A stretch of 64,000 nt of DNA from an uncultured Bacteroidales bacterium (GTDB lineage Bacteria; Bacteroidota; Bacteroidia; Bacteroidales; P3). The position numbers and the translations under genes are program-made. A model generated the notes under the pieces. That model searched no databases and was not told the origin of the DNA. It worked only from the letters and a program-made list of their open reading frames with translations. The stretch is from contig CAMUZR010000010.1 in assembly GCA_947165255.1 (NCBI GenBank), forward strand, positions 27,984-91,983, read 5' to 3'. Of this stretch, positions 1-10,530 are shown one piece after another; the stretch's first letter is position 1, and the number at the start of each line of letters is the position of its first letter.

Positions 1-698
1 TATATCCAATAATCAATGCGGCTATCGGATATAAACTCACCCAGTTCTACCGTAAAGGCTCCATTGATGGTGCTGCTTTTGAATTCGGGTGCAGTGCATA
101 ATTGTGTGGGCACGTGGTGCGTGACGACAACAATCTTTTTTGCCTTGCATTCGCCTACGGCCTGTTGGACGAACGCAAGGCAACGCTCGTGTTCAAGGTT
201 GAAATCATCTGCTGTCAGCCGGTGCCCATTATACTTGATGCGATAGAAGTCGCTGACATTCTTTTCCGTCAGGAATGCATCATACGGCTTTATCTTCGAC
301 CATAATGTTGACACGATTATGTCTATTCCGTCAAGATGTACTACACTGTTGTAGTAGGCATGTATATTGTGCCGAATTTCTTTGCAAAAGCCGTTTGGAA
401 TAGTGGCAAGGTCATAATATCCGTAGAAGTCGTGGTTGCCAAAACAAACAATAACCTGGCTATAATTCTTGCTCGCCCAATCCCAGAATTGATACGCTGA
501 GTATGTATCACTTTTTGAGTCTGGCAAATCAAGATATGCTGTGTCTCCAGCGACAATCAAAATGTCTCCCGTTACTTCAAGAGGATATTTTGCAATCCAT
601 TGACGATTTTGCGGGAACTCCAAATGAAGGTCGCTGACATACTGGATGCGTACGCCATGAGGTATTTGGTTAGAATGTATGTTTTCCCGTTCTGTCAT
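1..698 (-). CDS. Calcineurin-like metallophosphoesterase, partial (runs off window start)
   Basis: Open minus frame from ATG at 698 to the window edge, not in the ORF track because it lacks a stop. Translation MTERENIHSNQIPHGVRIQYVSDLHLEF...GDILIVAGDTAYL...VIVCFGNHDFYGYYD...IVVVTHHVPTQ contains DxH, GDT, GNHD and H(H)VPT motifs. Confidence 0.9.
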   Translation of the reverse strand, partial: MTERENIHSNQIPHGVRIQYVSDLHLEFPQNRQWIAKYPLEVTGDILIVAGDTAYLDLPDSKSDTYSAYQFWDWASKNYSQVIVCFGNHDFYGYYDLATIPNGFCKEIRHNIHAYYNSVVHLDGIDIIVSTLWSKIKPYDAFLTEKNVSDFYRIKYNGHRLTADDFNLEHERCLAFVQQAVGECKAKKIVVVTHHVPTQLCTAPEFKSSTINGAFTVELGEFISDSRIDYWI

Positions 699-721
699 AC
701 TAATTGAGTTGCCTTCGACTG

Positions 722-729
722 CAAAGATA
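722..729 (-). promoter_or_regulatory. Bacteroidetes -7 element (TATCTTTG) for the metallophosphoesterase gene
   Basis: CAAAGATA on + strand = TATCTTTG on -, matching TAnnTTTG, ~25 nt upstream of the start at 698. Confidence 0.6.
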
Positions 730-777
730 CAAAAAGTTTTCCATTTCTTTCCAATATTTTCAAAACTGGAAAGAATA

Positions 778-2349
778 TTATAGTTTATACCCTAACTTTT
801 CAAATAGGTCTTTCAGCTCTTTTGTGCTTTCCTCTTCCTGTTGCAGCAGGTCGCGCAGGTCAGTTTGCAACTCTTTCATCTTGGCATCGAAGTCTATCTG
901 CTCGTCGCGGTTGCGGAACTCGATGTACTTGCTGGGCACGAGACTGTAGCCTTTCTGTTCTATCTCTTCCTTTGTGGCGGAGTAGCAATACTCCGGTTCG
1001 TTGCGATAGGTCTGCTCGTAGCCGGCACGCTGCCAATTGTGGTAGGTGTCGGCAATCTCGCGTATCTGCTCTGGCGAGAACTGGATGTATTTCTTCTCGA
1101 AGGGCTCGCCTTTCTGCCGCAGGTCGATGAAGAGCACCTCGCCTTCGCGGTCGCGGAAGTGCTCCTCATTGCCGTTCTTGGTCTCCACATGGGCCTTTTT
1201 GTTGTTGTTCAGTATCCAGAGCGTCACGCTGATGTCGGTGGAATAGAACATGTTGCGGGGCAAGATGATGATAGCCTCCACTTTGTCGTTCTCAATAAGC
1301 TTGCGGCGGATGGCCAGCTCGGTGCCGTCAGCGCTCAGCGCGCCGTTGGCCAGCAGGAAGCCTGCCACACCTCGAGTGGAGAGTTTTGATAATATGTTCA
1401 ATATCCAGCCGTAGTTGGCGTTGGAGGTGGGAGGCACATCATAGCCGCTCCAGCGTGGGTCGGAGGTGAGCTGGTTGGCCTCGCGCCAGTCCTTCTGGTT
1501 AAAGGGCGGATTGGCCATGATATAGTCGGCCTTGAGGTCGGGGTGGTGGTCGTTGTGGAAGGTGTCGCCTTGACGGATGTCGGCCGAGATGCCCCGGATG
1601 GCAAGATTCATGCGCGCCAGTTTAAAGGTAGTATTGGTGTTCTCCTGACCGTAAACGCTCACGTTCTTCATATTGCCATGATGCGCCTTGACGAACTTCA
1701 TCGACTGCACGAACATACCGCCCGAGCCGCAACAGGGGTCGTAGATCTTGCCGTCATAAGGCTCGATAAGTTCGGCGATGAGGTTGACAATCGACTTGGG
1801 CGTATAGTATTCGCCCTTGCCCTTACCTTCGGCGATGGCGAACTTGCCCAAGAAATACTCATACACGCGGCCAATGAGGTCGTTCTCGGCATCGGCAACA
1901 GTGTCCAACTTGTTAATTTCGTCAAGCAACGATGCAAACTTAGTCTTGTCCAAACCCAAGTTGGAATAGTAGTTATAAGGCAATGCGCCCGCCAACTGTT
2001 TGTTCTTCTTCTCGATGTCGACAAGTGCGTCGTCGATAATCTGGAAAATATTGGGCTGCTTGGCGTTCTCCATAATGTACGACCAGCGGCACTTGGGTGG
2101 CAGATAGAAGACATTCTCCGCCGTGTAGAACTCCACTTGGTCAACATATTCTTTCAACCCGTTGGCCATGAGCTCCTGCTGTCTTTGCCCGAAGCGGTCT
2201 CCGGCATATTTCAAAAAGATAAGAGAGAGCACGATGTGTTTGTATTCGGCCGGCTCTACGGCGCCGCGCAACTTGTTGCACGACTCCCACAGGGCGGCCT
2301 CCATGCTTTTTGACACTTTGACCTTAGGCAGTTTGGTGGTTTTGGGCAT
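778..2349 (-). CDS. hsdM: Type I restriction-modification DNA methyltransferase subunit M
   Basis: 523 aa; N-terminal HsdM region (LWESCNKLRGAVEPAEYKHIVLSLIFLKYAGDRF), GEYYTPKSIVNLI, DPCCGSGGMFVQS and NPPF catalytic motif. Confidence 0.95.
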   Translation of the reverse strand: MPKTTKLPKVKVSKSMEAALWESCNKLRGAVEPAEYKHIVLSLIFLKYAGDRFGQRQQELMANGLKEYVDQVEFYTAENVFYLPPKCRWSYIMENAKQPNIFQIIDDALVDIEKKNKQLAGALPYNYYSNLGLDKTKFASLLDEINKLDTVADAENDLIGRVYEYFLGKFAIAEGKGKGEYYTPKSIVNLIAELIEPYDGKIYDPCCGSGGMFVQSMKFVKAHHGNMKNVSVYGQENTNTTFKLARMNLAIRGISADIRQGDTFHNDHHPDLKADYIMANPPFNQKDWREANQLTSDPRWSGYDVPPTSNANYGWILNILSKLSTRGVAGFLLANGALSADGTELAIRRKLIENDKVEAIIILPRNMFYSTDISVTLWILNNNKKAHVETKNGNEEHFRDREGEVLFIDLRQKGEPFEKKYIQFSPEQIREIADTYHNWQRAGYEQTYRNEPEYCYSATKEEIEQKGYSLVPSKYIEFRNRDEQIDFDAKMKELQTDLRDLLQQEEESTKELKDLFEKLGYKL

Positions 2350-2542
2350 ATTGTTACTTTTTTAGATTTTTAAACGCTGGACGCTGAATGGCTAATAACG
2401 CATAATACAGCACTTGAAAATATCATATTCCATTTGCAAAGGTACGTTTTTTTTTTGAAATAGACACTTTGATTGGTTAGGAAACTGACGATAGTGATTT
2501 GCGTTTTTCGGCGGGGATTGTTTTAATTTTAATTTTTTTTAG

Positions 2543-2550
2543 TATTTTTG
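2543..2550 (+). promoter_or_regulatory. -7 element TATTTTTG upstream of the choice-of-anchor L gene
   Basis: TAnnTTTG match 41 nt upstream of the ATG at 2591. Confidence 0.5.
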
Positions 2551-2590
2551 CATTCTAATTAATTCCAACAATAAATTAATATTAATTACA

Positions 2591-4303
2591 ATGAAAAGAA
2601 AGTCATTATTTTATCTTGTTTTGGCATGTTGCCTTGTCGGTCAGTTGCATGCCCAAAACATCACAGTGACTTCTGCTATGGGACAAGATGTTAACACTTT
2701 TGTCAATACCGCCCTGGCGGGTAAGGGTGTTTACATCACCAATGCAAAGTTCAGCAACACTTCTGGCCCCATCCTGTCCGACCAAATTGGTGTTTTCCAG
2801 GCCAATGGTTTTACCGGCTTCTCCATGGATTCTGGCATAGTCATGACCACAGGCAATATTTCCGTTGCCCCTGGTCCCAACAACCTTTCTGGTGCCAGTC
2901 AGCCCATTACGGGCTATTACTCCGATGCCGAATTGGCCCCCATTGCCACCTCCTCTATCAATGGCTGTGCCACTCTCGACTTCGACTTTGTCGGCCTAAC
3001 CAACACCATCTCTTTCATGTACACGTTTGCTTCGGAGGAATATCCTGAGTATGTTTGCTCCAACTACAACGACGTGTTCGCATTCTATGTGACCGGACCC
3101 GACCCCGAAACAATGGAAGAAAGGACTTGGAATGTGGCCATCATCCCCCTATCCGTCACCGATTCCACTCCCGACGGCATTGCAGTGGCCATCAATTCTA
3201 TCAATCCAGGTGTCCCCGGCACTTCTGGCGGCGGCGGCAGCGACTGCCACTACGAGTTTTCCTCCTATTACAACGATAACCCAGTCGAATCCGTCGGTGT
3301 CCAGTACGACGGCTACACCTCCAAACTTATGGCTACCACAGAGATTGTCCCTTGCGCCCTCTACCACATGCACCTCTCTGTCTGCAATGTGGGCGACAAC
3401 GCCTTCGACAGCGGTGTTTTCCTGGAGTACGGAAGCTTTAGCAGCCCTTCCACTCAGCTCAATTTCAACCGTGTCAATCGCGATACCGTCCGTGTCGGTT
3501 GCGCTACCCGCGTACCCTTCGACATGAGTCATTCCTACTATGACGATGGTGTCTGCCATATCACTTACGGCGGCACGGCTGTCTATGGCGTCGATTTCAC
3601 CTGCACCACCGATTCCGGCGCTGTTATGGAAGGCGACCAACCTTTCTATATTTCCAAATCCACCACCCATTATCTTAATGTGGCTGGCATCCAGGGTGCC
3701 AATCTCGCTCAGCCCAAATACATTGACCTCTATATCGAGACTTCGGTCTGTCCCGCCTTCCCCGACCTAAAGGTGTACGACACCATGCGCCTCGTCCTGG
3801 TGAACAATCCCAACGTGGTCGTGCGCGACACCCTTATCGAGTGCAACCACCTTTGCACCGAAGTGGGCGTCGAAGTGGTGGCTGGCAATGCCCCCTTCAC
3901 CTTCCAGTGGCTCCCTGCTGACAATCTGGCCGATCCCACCGCACAGCATACCGAGGCATTCATCACCAACGACGCTGTCTATCATGTCGTTGCCACCGAC
4001 CGCTATCGTTGTGCTTCCGATACCGCCACCGTCACCATCAACATCCACACCAGCGAAGCTGTCGACGAAGTCGATGCCCCTCAAGTCAAGGTTTACCCCA
4101 ATCCTACCGACGGACTCCTGAATGTAGAGGCACAGGACATCATACAGGTCGACCTGTACAACGTCAGTGGCCAAAAGGTATACTCCGATAGCCACCACAC
4201 TCATCAACTCCAGCTCCACACCCATTCTTTTGCTCCCGGCACTTACTATTTGCGTGTGGCCACAGCTAACGGCTCTTCCACCCAAACGGTTATCGTAAGG
4301 TAA
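2591..4303 (+). CDS. Choice-of-anchor L-type secreted protein with T9SS C-terminal sorting domain
   Basis: 570 aa; signal peptide; FVGLTNTISFMYTFASEEYPEYVCSNYNDVFAFYVTGP typical of choice-of-anchor L; C-term VKVYPNPTDGLLNVEAQDI...GTYYLRVATANGSSTQTVIVR. Confidence 0.85.
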   Translation: MKRKSLFYLVLACCLVGQLHAQNITVTSAMGQDVNTFVNTALAGKGVYITNAKFSNTSGPILSDQIGVFQANGFTGFSMDSGIVMTTGNISVAPGPNNLSGASQPITGYYSDAELAPIATSSINGCATLDFDFVGLTNTISFMYTFASEEYPEYVCSNYNDVFAFYVTGPDPETMEERTWNVAIIPLSVTDSTPDGIAVAINSINPGVPGTSGGGGSDCHYEFSSYYNDNPVESVGVQYDGYTSKLMATTEIVPCALYHMHLSVCNVGDNAFDSGVFLEYGSFSSPSTQLNFNRVNRDTVRVGCATRVPFDMSHSYYDDGVCHITYGGTAVYGVDFTCTTDSGAVMEGDQPFYISKSTTHYLNVAGIQGANLAQPKYIDLYIETSVCPAFPDLKVYDTMRLVLVNNPNVVVRDTLIECNHLCTEVGVEVVAGNAPFTFQWLPADNLADPTAQHTEAFITNDAVYHVVATDRYRCASDTATVTINIHTSEAVDEVDAPQVKVYPNPTDGLLNVEAQDIIQVDLYNVSGQKVYSDSHHTHQLQLHTHSFAPGTYYLRVATANGSSTQTVIVR

Positions 4304-4345
4304 ACAGAATTCGGATTTATTTTATAGATTCAAAATCATCATATT

Positions 4346-7300
4346 ATGAAAAAGATTTATACTTTATTAATACTTCTGTCCTTCCTTCTGTCCTTCTCCA
4401 CATCGGCCTGGGCACAGTGCGAGGGTGAGGCCACATGCACCATCACCATTTCTGGCACCGACCAGTATGGCGACGGATGGAATGGTGCTGCCATCACCAT
4501 CTATCAGGACACCATCTTTATCGGCACCTACTCCTGTGCGGGAGCCTCCTCAGTTGCAACCTTCCATGTCTGTCAGGGCCCTGTCAGTTTCTCCTGGAGC
4601 TCGGGTCTCTACGACTCTGAGTGCGGTTTCACCATTACCGACTCCATCGGTGCCACCCTCTACACTCACACCTCTGGCACCACCATCCCCACGGGTGTCT
4701 TTTGTGAGGATGTGGCTTGTGCCACCTGTCCCCGCCCGACGCTTATCAACGCTTTCAATGTCACCGCTGACAGTGCCACCCTCGAGTGGGCCGACGACGA
4801 GGCGGCCAGCGGATGGCTCTATCAGCTGAGTACCAGCCGCACCACCCTAGGCGACTGGACCTTCACAGCCGATACCAATGTCGAATTTACCGGCCTTTTG
4901 GCCAATACTGCCTATTATTTCTTCCTCAAGGCCATCTGTGCTGCCGACGACACCAGTGCTGCCGCCCTCCACAGTTTCCGCACCGCTTGTGGCGACAACC
5001 CCATCCCCTTCTCCGAAGGATTTGAGAACAATGGTTCCAACGCCCCCTTCTGCTGGTCCATCTGGGAGAAAGGTAGCTACGACAATTATGGCTACGTCTA
5101 CGAATACCCCCAAATTTATTATTACAGCTATTATGCCCATACGGGTTCCTACCTGGTGAACATGTACGATGCCTACGGAGCCAATTCAATCATCACGCCC
5201 CGTGTGTTGATACCTGCCAACCAGATCGAGGCTCAGTTCTGGGCTGCATACTCTAGCTACACCGACAACTTTGGCAGCATCCAGGTGGGCTACACCACCA
5301 CCAACGACTCTGCCACCGCCGTCTTCCATCTTGTCAGTGTCGTGCCCCTGACCGATGCTTATGCACTCTACACGGTAGATTTCGATACCGTCACTACTAC
5401 CGATTCCGTCTACGTGGTCTTCCGCTCTGCGGGCAACAACATGAGCCCCAGCAGCGCCATCAATATCTTATTGGACGATGTCACCATCCGTCAAATCAAC
5501 AACTGCCCCCAGGTCACCGACTTCACTCCCATTGCTACTGTCTCACACGAAATCACCTTCGCCTGGACCGACACGATTGGAACCGCATGGGAGATTTCCT
5601 ACGGCCCCGTCGGCTTCGACCCCGACCTCAGCACCGTCCGCATCCCCGCTTCCACCAATCCGTTCACCCTCACTGGCCTGTCCGACAGTCTGACCTACGA
5701 ATTCTACGTGCGCACCGTCTGTGGCAGCCAGCGTGGCTACTGGTCGCTCCCCGTCGTCGCCCGTCCCAACACGATTCAGATGCCCGAGTCCGGCACCGAT
5801 ACCGTCTATGTCTGCGGCACCTCCATCTCCGACCCCGGTGGAGTCAGTGGCGTTGTCCCCAACTACACCACCAGCTACATGGTAGTCTATCCCAACGACA
5901 GCACCGCCACCATCCGCCTCACGGGCAACATCAATTTAGGCTCTTCCGACTACCTCTATATCTATGAAGGTGTGGGCATTTCGGGTCGCCTTCTTGGCCA
6001 ATACTCTGGTTCGGTATCCAATATCAACGTGGCCTCTTCCATTGGCCCGCTAACCCTCTATCTCAGCACTGGCTATTCCTCCTACGACGGCTTCGTCCTC
6101 ACCACCCACTGCGAACCCCTGCCCACCTGCACCAGTCCCTACGACGTACAGGTGTCCAACGTTACGGGCAGCAGTGCGCTGGTCTCGTGGAGCTATGCCA
6201 ACTTCACCACCCCCCAACTCTTTACCATAGTGGCTACCGACACAGCCAACGAAGTAACCAATTACTACACCGCTGCCGACACCGCCCGTAGTTTCACCAT
6301 CACCGGCCTCAGCCAGCACACCCATTACCTGCTTTCGGTCCAGGCCACTTGCGATGGCGGCGATACCAGTCTCAACGCCGATGCCTCTTTCTTCACCTAT
6401 TGCCTCTCCGGCGGCGAAAATGTGGTCGGCACGGGCATCGCTAACAGCTATTATGTGCCCGTCTATATCTATGGACATGCCGTGTCGCAGCAGATTTTCG
6501 ACTCGGTCGTCATGGCAGGCGTCGATACCATCTTCGGCGTCCGTTTCTACAACACCTCCAACGCCACCATGATCCGCAACATGGCAGTGTATATGGACTC
6601 CACCACCCGCAGCTCTTACAGCTCCTATTCCGAAATAGAAGTCCAGTCTCCTGCCAATCGCCGCTTCTCTGGCCCTGTTTCCATACAGCCTGGTTGGAAC
6701 GAAATTCTCTTCGATTCTGCCTTCGTATACAGCGGCTCTGGCAATATTACCCTTACCGTCGATGACAACACTGGCGAATATGCCTCCTCCATCAACTGGC
6801 AGGCAAGCTCCACCACCGACAATATGTCCGTTTACGCCTACTCCTACAATGGCGACATAGACCCCACCGACTCTCTCTCCCTCTCTTCCGTCTCTACCTG
6901 GTCCACCGGTGTGGTCAATCTCCGGGCCAACACCGTCTTCCTCACCCCCTGCGGCGATGCCAGCTGTGTGCCCCCTGCCGTTGTCGTGGCTGCCACCACC
7001 TCCTCTTCGGTCACCCTCTCTTGGGTTCCAGGTCTTTACGAGGACTCCTGGGACATTGAGTACAGGCAGGCCGACAGCACCGAGTGGAATGTCCACGCCT
7101 CCAGCACAAGTCAGGACACTGCGGTCATCTCCGGCTTGCAGCCCGCCACTCATTATGTCTTCCGTGTCACTAGCCTCTGCGGCGACACCACGGCTTCCAT
7201 CGAAATCAATGCCACCACCCGCTGTGCTCCCGTTACCGACTATCCCTTCGCCGAAGACTTCGAAGGCTTCCTCGCCACCTATTCCGAACCCGAAACCCAG

Positions 7301-10300
7301 ATCTGCTGGGCTCGTTCAACCAGCTACTACTATTCCGGTAGCTACTATCCCTACACCTATTCCTACTACCATCACTCCGGTTCCAGCTGTCTCTATATGG
7401 CTTCCAGCAGTTACCCCGGCTCTTCCTATAGCAGCATGATCATTCTTCCCGAAATGGGAGCCCGTATCGACACCCTCACCCTTTCGTTCTATATGATGGG
7501 CGACTACACCGCTTACAGTACCTACCGTACCGATGTGGGCGTCCTGGCCAATCCGGCCGACACCTCCACCTTCGAGCTTATCGCCTCCTTCCCCTTCACC
7601 TCCGACGACGGTGAATGGCAGTTCTGCGAGGCCAACCTCAACGGCTACACAGGCACTGGCCGCCACATCGCCATCCGCACGGGTGATGGCAGCGATTCCT
7701 ATTATCTTGACGATATTCTTGTGGAGTACTTCAACCCTTGCATTACTCCTAGGAACCCCCGTGCCAGCAACGCCACCACCTCTTCCGTGCTCCTCTCCTT
7801 CACCGACACCAACAATGCCGGCAACTACACCATCGTCTACGGCACCTCCGACGATATCGCCAATGCCACCGACACCATCCAAATTACCACCACCTCTACC
7901 ACCCTCAGCGGCCTTGCCACTGCCACCCAGTATCACGCTTGGGTACGTGTCAACTGTCCCGACAACCAAAGCAAATGGGTAAAGTTCCCCGTTTTCAGCA
8001 CCCTCTGCGACCCCCTCCCGGTGGACAACCTCACCCCCTACGAGATCAATTTCGAGCAGGGACTTGACAGCTGCATGAACCAGGAACGCATCTCCGGCTC
8101 CACCGACTGGGAGGTCGCCACCACCACCGCCAATCCCGTAGGCGCCTATAGCGGCGGCTATGTGGGTCAGCTTTATAACTCCAGCCGGGTCAACGAAACA
8201 ATGCTCATCCTGCCCTCCTTCGACTTTACCGCCCTCGACCGCGGTGCCGAGCTCACCTTCTGGCATGCCCAGGTCCAGGGCAGTCATCAAGACCGTCTCT
8301 ACGTCTATTATCGTACCAGCCCCACGGGCGATTGGGCAGTGATTGACTCCTTCACCACCCAAATCACCGCTTGGACGCAGCATTTCGTCACCCTTCCGTA
8401 CTCGGGCAACCAGGCTTTCTATCAGGTCGGCCTCAAGGGCGTCACAGGTGGCGAAGGTGTCAAAATTGACGACATCAGTGTCCATGCCGCCCCCACCTGC
8501 TTCCGTCCCACCGACCTCGTGGTCGACAGCGTGGCCGATGGCTCTGCCACACTCTCCTGGGTGGGCTCCGCTCCCAGCTATCATGTCCGTTACCGCCGTG
8601 TGGGTACGCTCTCTTGGTCCAACGACACCACCACCAACAACAGCATCACCCTCACCGGCCTCCGCGGCCTTTCCGAATACCAGTGCATGGTACGTGGCCT
8701 CTGCTCTGCTACCGACAACAGCCACTATAGCGAAATGGTCAATTTCATCACCACGGCCTGCGCCACTGAGTATGATTACTTCAACTACGACACAGCCGAC
8801 TTTACTGCCTATTCTACCTACTGGGCTCCAGGTTATTGCAATTACAACTACTCCTATTCCGAGACGCTCATCGACAGCGCCGACCTCGTCGGACTCGACC
8901 AAATCTCCGGCTTCGGTTTCAGCGCCACTTCTTCCAGCACTGCGGCTCTCAACAACTGCGACGTCTATTTCGGCCACACCTCCGACTCTGTCCTCAACTC
9001 CTTCAAGTTCGACAGCACCTTTGTCCGCGTCTATCATGGCAGCCTCAACTTCAATTCCGCCGGCTGGCATCGTGTGATTCTCGACTCCCCCTTCCCCTAC
9101 GATGGCCATAGCAACCTCGTCGTCGCCATCTATCGCAACAACTCCACCTCCGACTACAACTATCCCTATTTCGATGCCCATAGCACCGTCGGCAACAAGG
9201 TGCTTTCAGCCTACTACTACGACCCCTTCACTCCCGCCCAGGCCAACACCATCTCGCCCTACTACAAACATGCCGACACCATCTCCCCCAACTATACGTT
9301 CATCGCCTGTGCCCCCATCTGCCATGCGCCTACTATCACTGGCACCACCTCTTCTCTGTCTTCCATCGGCCTCACCTGGATTGCCGACGGCAACAATGTG
9401 CAGATTAGCTATAAGAGAAGCTCTTCCGACACCTGGTCCGACGAGATAGACGTCACCGGCAACAGCTATACCTTCACCGACCTCGACCACTCCACCAGCT
9501 ACGATTTCCGCCTGCGTCAGGACTGCTCCGCCGATGAGTTGGGCCTGTCTGCCTGGGTGGGTGTCACCGCCGTCACCGACTATCTCTGCCCAGTGCCCAC
9601 CAACTTGCAGGTGTCCGACCTCGACAACGCCCATGCCACCTTCAGCTGGGATGCCGCTGACAACGACACCCGCTGGGAAATCCGTGTCTTCAACAACAAC
9701 TTCAACCAGACTTACGAGGTCAGCAGCAATCCTGCCACCGTCAACGGCCTGCAGCCTGGCACCGCTTACCACGCCACTGTACGCACCCTCTGCGGCCCCG
9801 ACTATGAATTCCAGGGCGCCTACTCCTCCAGCATCGACTTCACCACTCCCTACTGCGGTACGGTCAGCGGGGTCACCGGCGAGGCCATTGGCAACATTGC
9901 CCATCTGAGATGGAATCCCGGCAGCAGCGCCAGTGGCTACTACGAGATTCAATACGGCCGCGAAGGCTACACCGAAAGCGAAGTCTTGGGCTCTGTCATC
10001 AGTCCCGACACCGAGGTCTATATCTACAACCTCGTGCCCCATTTCACCTACGCCTTCCGCGTCCGTTCGCTCTGCGGCCTCTCGTGGTACAGCGACTGGA
10101 GCACTACCCCCTGTGTCATCACCACCGGCGATGCCGTGGGCATTGACCAGGCCGCACCCGAATTCAGTTGCACCCTTTATCCCAACCCTGCCAACGGCTC
10201 TACCACCATCACCGTTTCGGGTGTCGAAGGCCCGGTGACCATCGAAGTGCTCGACATCAACGGGCGCCAAGTGGCTTCCGAAACCCTCAACTGCTCGGCC

Positions 10301-10405
10301 AACTGCTCCAAGCAAATGGAGGTCGGCGGACTGGCCCAGGGTGCCTATTTTGTCCGTGTGGTCACTGCACAGTCCACCACTCTCCGAAAACTCATCGTCC
10401 AATAA
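4346..10405 (+). CDS. Giant multi-domain (fibronectin type III-like repeats) secreted protein with T9SS sorting domain
   Basis: 2019 aa; signal peptide; recurrent FnIII-like units (e.g. SSVTLSWVPG...YRQADSTEW..SGLQPATHYVFRVTSLC); C-term FSCTLYPNPANGSTTITVSGVEG...GAYFVRVVTAQSTTLRKLIVQ. Confidence 0.85.
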   Translation: MKKIYTLLILLSFLLSFSTSAWAQCEGEATCTITISGTDQYGDGWNGAAITIYQDTIFIGTYSCAGASSVATFHVCQGPVSFSWSSGLYDSECGFTITDSIGATLYTHTSGTTIPTGVFCEDVACATCPRPTLINAFNVTADSATLEWADDEAASGWLYQLSTSRTTLGDWTFTADTNVEFTGLLANTAYYFFLKAICAADDTSAAALHSFRTACGDNPIPFSEGFENNGSNAPFCWSIWEKGSYDNYGYVYEYPQIYYYSYYAHTGSYLVNMYDAYGANSIITPRVLIPANQIEAQFWAAYSSYTDNFGSIQVGYTTTNDSATAVFHLVSVVPLTDAYALYTVDFDTVTTTDSVYVVFRSAGNNMSPSSAINILLDDVTIRQINNCPQVTDFTPIATVSHEITFAWTDTIGTAWEISYGPVGFDPDLSTVRIPASTNPFTLTGLSDSLTYEFYVRTVCGSQRGYWSLPVVARPNTIQMPESGTDTVYVCGTSISDPGGVSGVVPNYTTSYMVVYPNDSTATIRLTGNINLGSSDYLYIYEGVGISGRLLGQYSGSVSNINVASSIGPLTLYLSTGYSSYDGFVLTTHCEPLPTCTSPYDVQVSNVTGSSALVSWSYANFTTPQLFTIVATDTANEVTNYYTAADTARSFTITGLSQHTHYLLSVQATCDGGDTSLNADASFFTYCLSGGENVVGTGIANSYYVPVYIYGHAVSQQIFDSVVMAGVDTIFGVRFYNTSNATMIRNMAVYMDSTTRSSYSSYSEIEVQSPANRRFSGPVSIQPGWNEILFDSAFVYSGSGNITLTVDDNTGEYASSINWQASSTTDNMSVYAYSYNGDIDPTDSLSLSSVSTWSTGVVNLRANTVFLTPCGDASCVPPAVVVAATTSSSVTLSWVPGLYEDSWDIEYRQADSTEWNVHASSTSQDTAVISGLQPATHYVFRVTSLCGDTTASIEINATTRCAPVTDYPFAEDFEGFLATYSEPETQICWARSTSYYYSGSYYPYTYSYYHHSGSSCLYMASSSYPGSSYSSMIILPEMGARIDTLTLSFYMMGDYTAYSTYRTDVGVLANPADTSTFELIASFPFTSDDGEWQFCEANLNGYTGTGRHIAIRTGDGSDSYYLDDILVEYFNPCITPRNPRASNATTSSVLLSFTDTNNAGNYTIVYGTSDDIANATDTIQITTTSTTLSGLATATQYHAWVRVNCPDNQSKWVKFPVFSTLCDPLPVDNLTPYEINFEQGLDSCMNQERISGSTDWEVATTTANPVGAYSGGYVGQLYNSSRVNETMLILPSFDFTALDRGAELTFWHAQVQGSHQDRLYVYYRTSPTGDWAVIDSFTTQITAWTQHFVTLPYSGNQAFYQVGLKGVTGGEGVKIDDISVHAAPTCFRPTDLVVDSVADGSATLSWVGSAPSYHVRYRRVGTLSWSNDTTTNNSITLTGLRGLSEYQCMVRGLCSATDNSHYSEMVNFITTACATEYDYFNYDTADFTAYSTYWAPGYCNYNYSYSETLIDSADLVGLDQISGFGFSATSSSTAALNNCDVYFGHTSDSVLNSFKFDSTFVRVYHGSLNFNSAGWHRVILDSPFPYDGHSNLVVAIYRNNSTSDYNYPYFDAHSTVGNKVLSAYYYDPFTPAQANTISPYYKHADTISPNYTFIACAPICHAPTITGTTSSLSSIGLTWIADGNNVQISYKRSSSDTWSDEIDVTGNSYTFTDLDHSTSYDFRLRQDCSADELGLSAWVGVTAVTDYLCPVPTNLQVSDLDNAHATFSWDAADNDTRWEIRVFNNNFNQTYEVSSNPATVNGLQPGTAYHATVRTLCGPDYEFQGAYSSSIDFTTPYCGTVSGVTGEAIGNIAHLRWNPGSSASGYYEIQYGREGYTESEVLGSVISPDTEVYIYNLVPHFTYAFRVRSLCGLSWYSDWSTTPCVITTGDAVGIDQAAPEFSCTLYPNPANGSTTITVSGVEGPVTIEVLDINGRQVASETLNCSANCSKQMEVGGLAQGAYFVRVVTAQSTTLRKLIVQ

Positions 10406-10441
10406 CGATAGTACACTCTCTGCCGACAAAGCCCGTCGGCA

Positions 10442-10482
10442 CAAAACAAAAGCGGGACCACTGTGGCCCCGCTTTTGTTTTG
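10442..10482. terminator. Rho-independent terminator (bidirectional capable)
   Basis: CAAAACAAAAGCGGG / CCCGCTTTTGTTTTG, 15-bp perfect stem between convergent genes. Confidence 0.85.
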
Positions 10483-10530
10483 CTTCATCTGCTCATCTGA
10501 TTCCGGCACGGCTCTGGGTTCCGGAGGACG

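Noticed and set aside
16-556. Short track ORFs at 16-246, 102-305 and 341-556
   Set aside because: All overlap the partial metallophosphoesterase frame on the minus strand, which carries the conserved motifs.
6050-9181. Long minus-strand ORFs (367, 621 aa) opposite the 2019-aa gene
   Set aside because: Translations are low-complexity Gly/Val/Ala-rich shadows of C-ending codons on the + strand; no start context, signal or recognisable domain.
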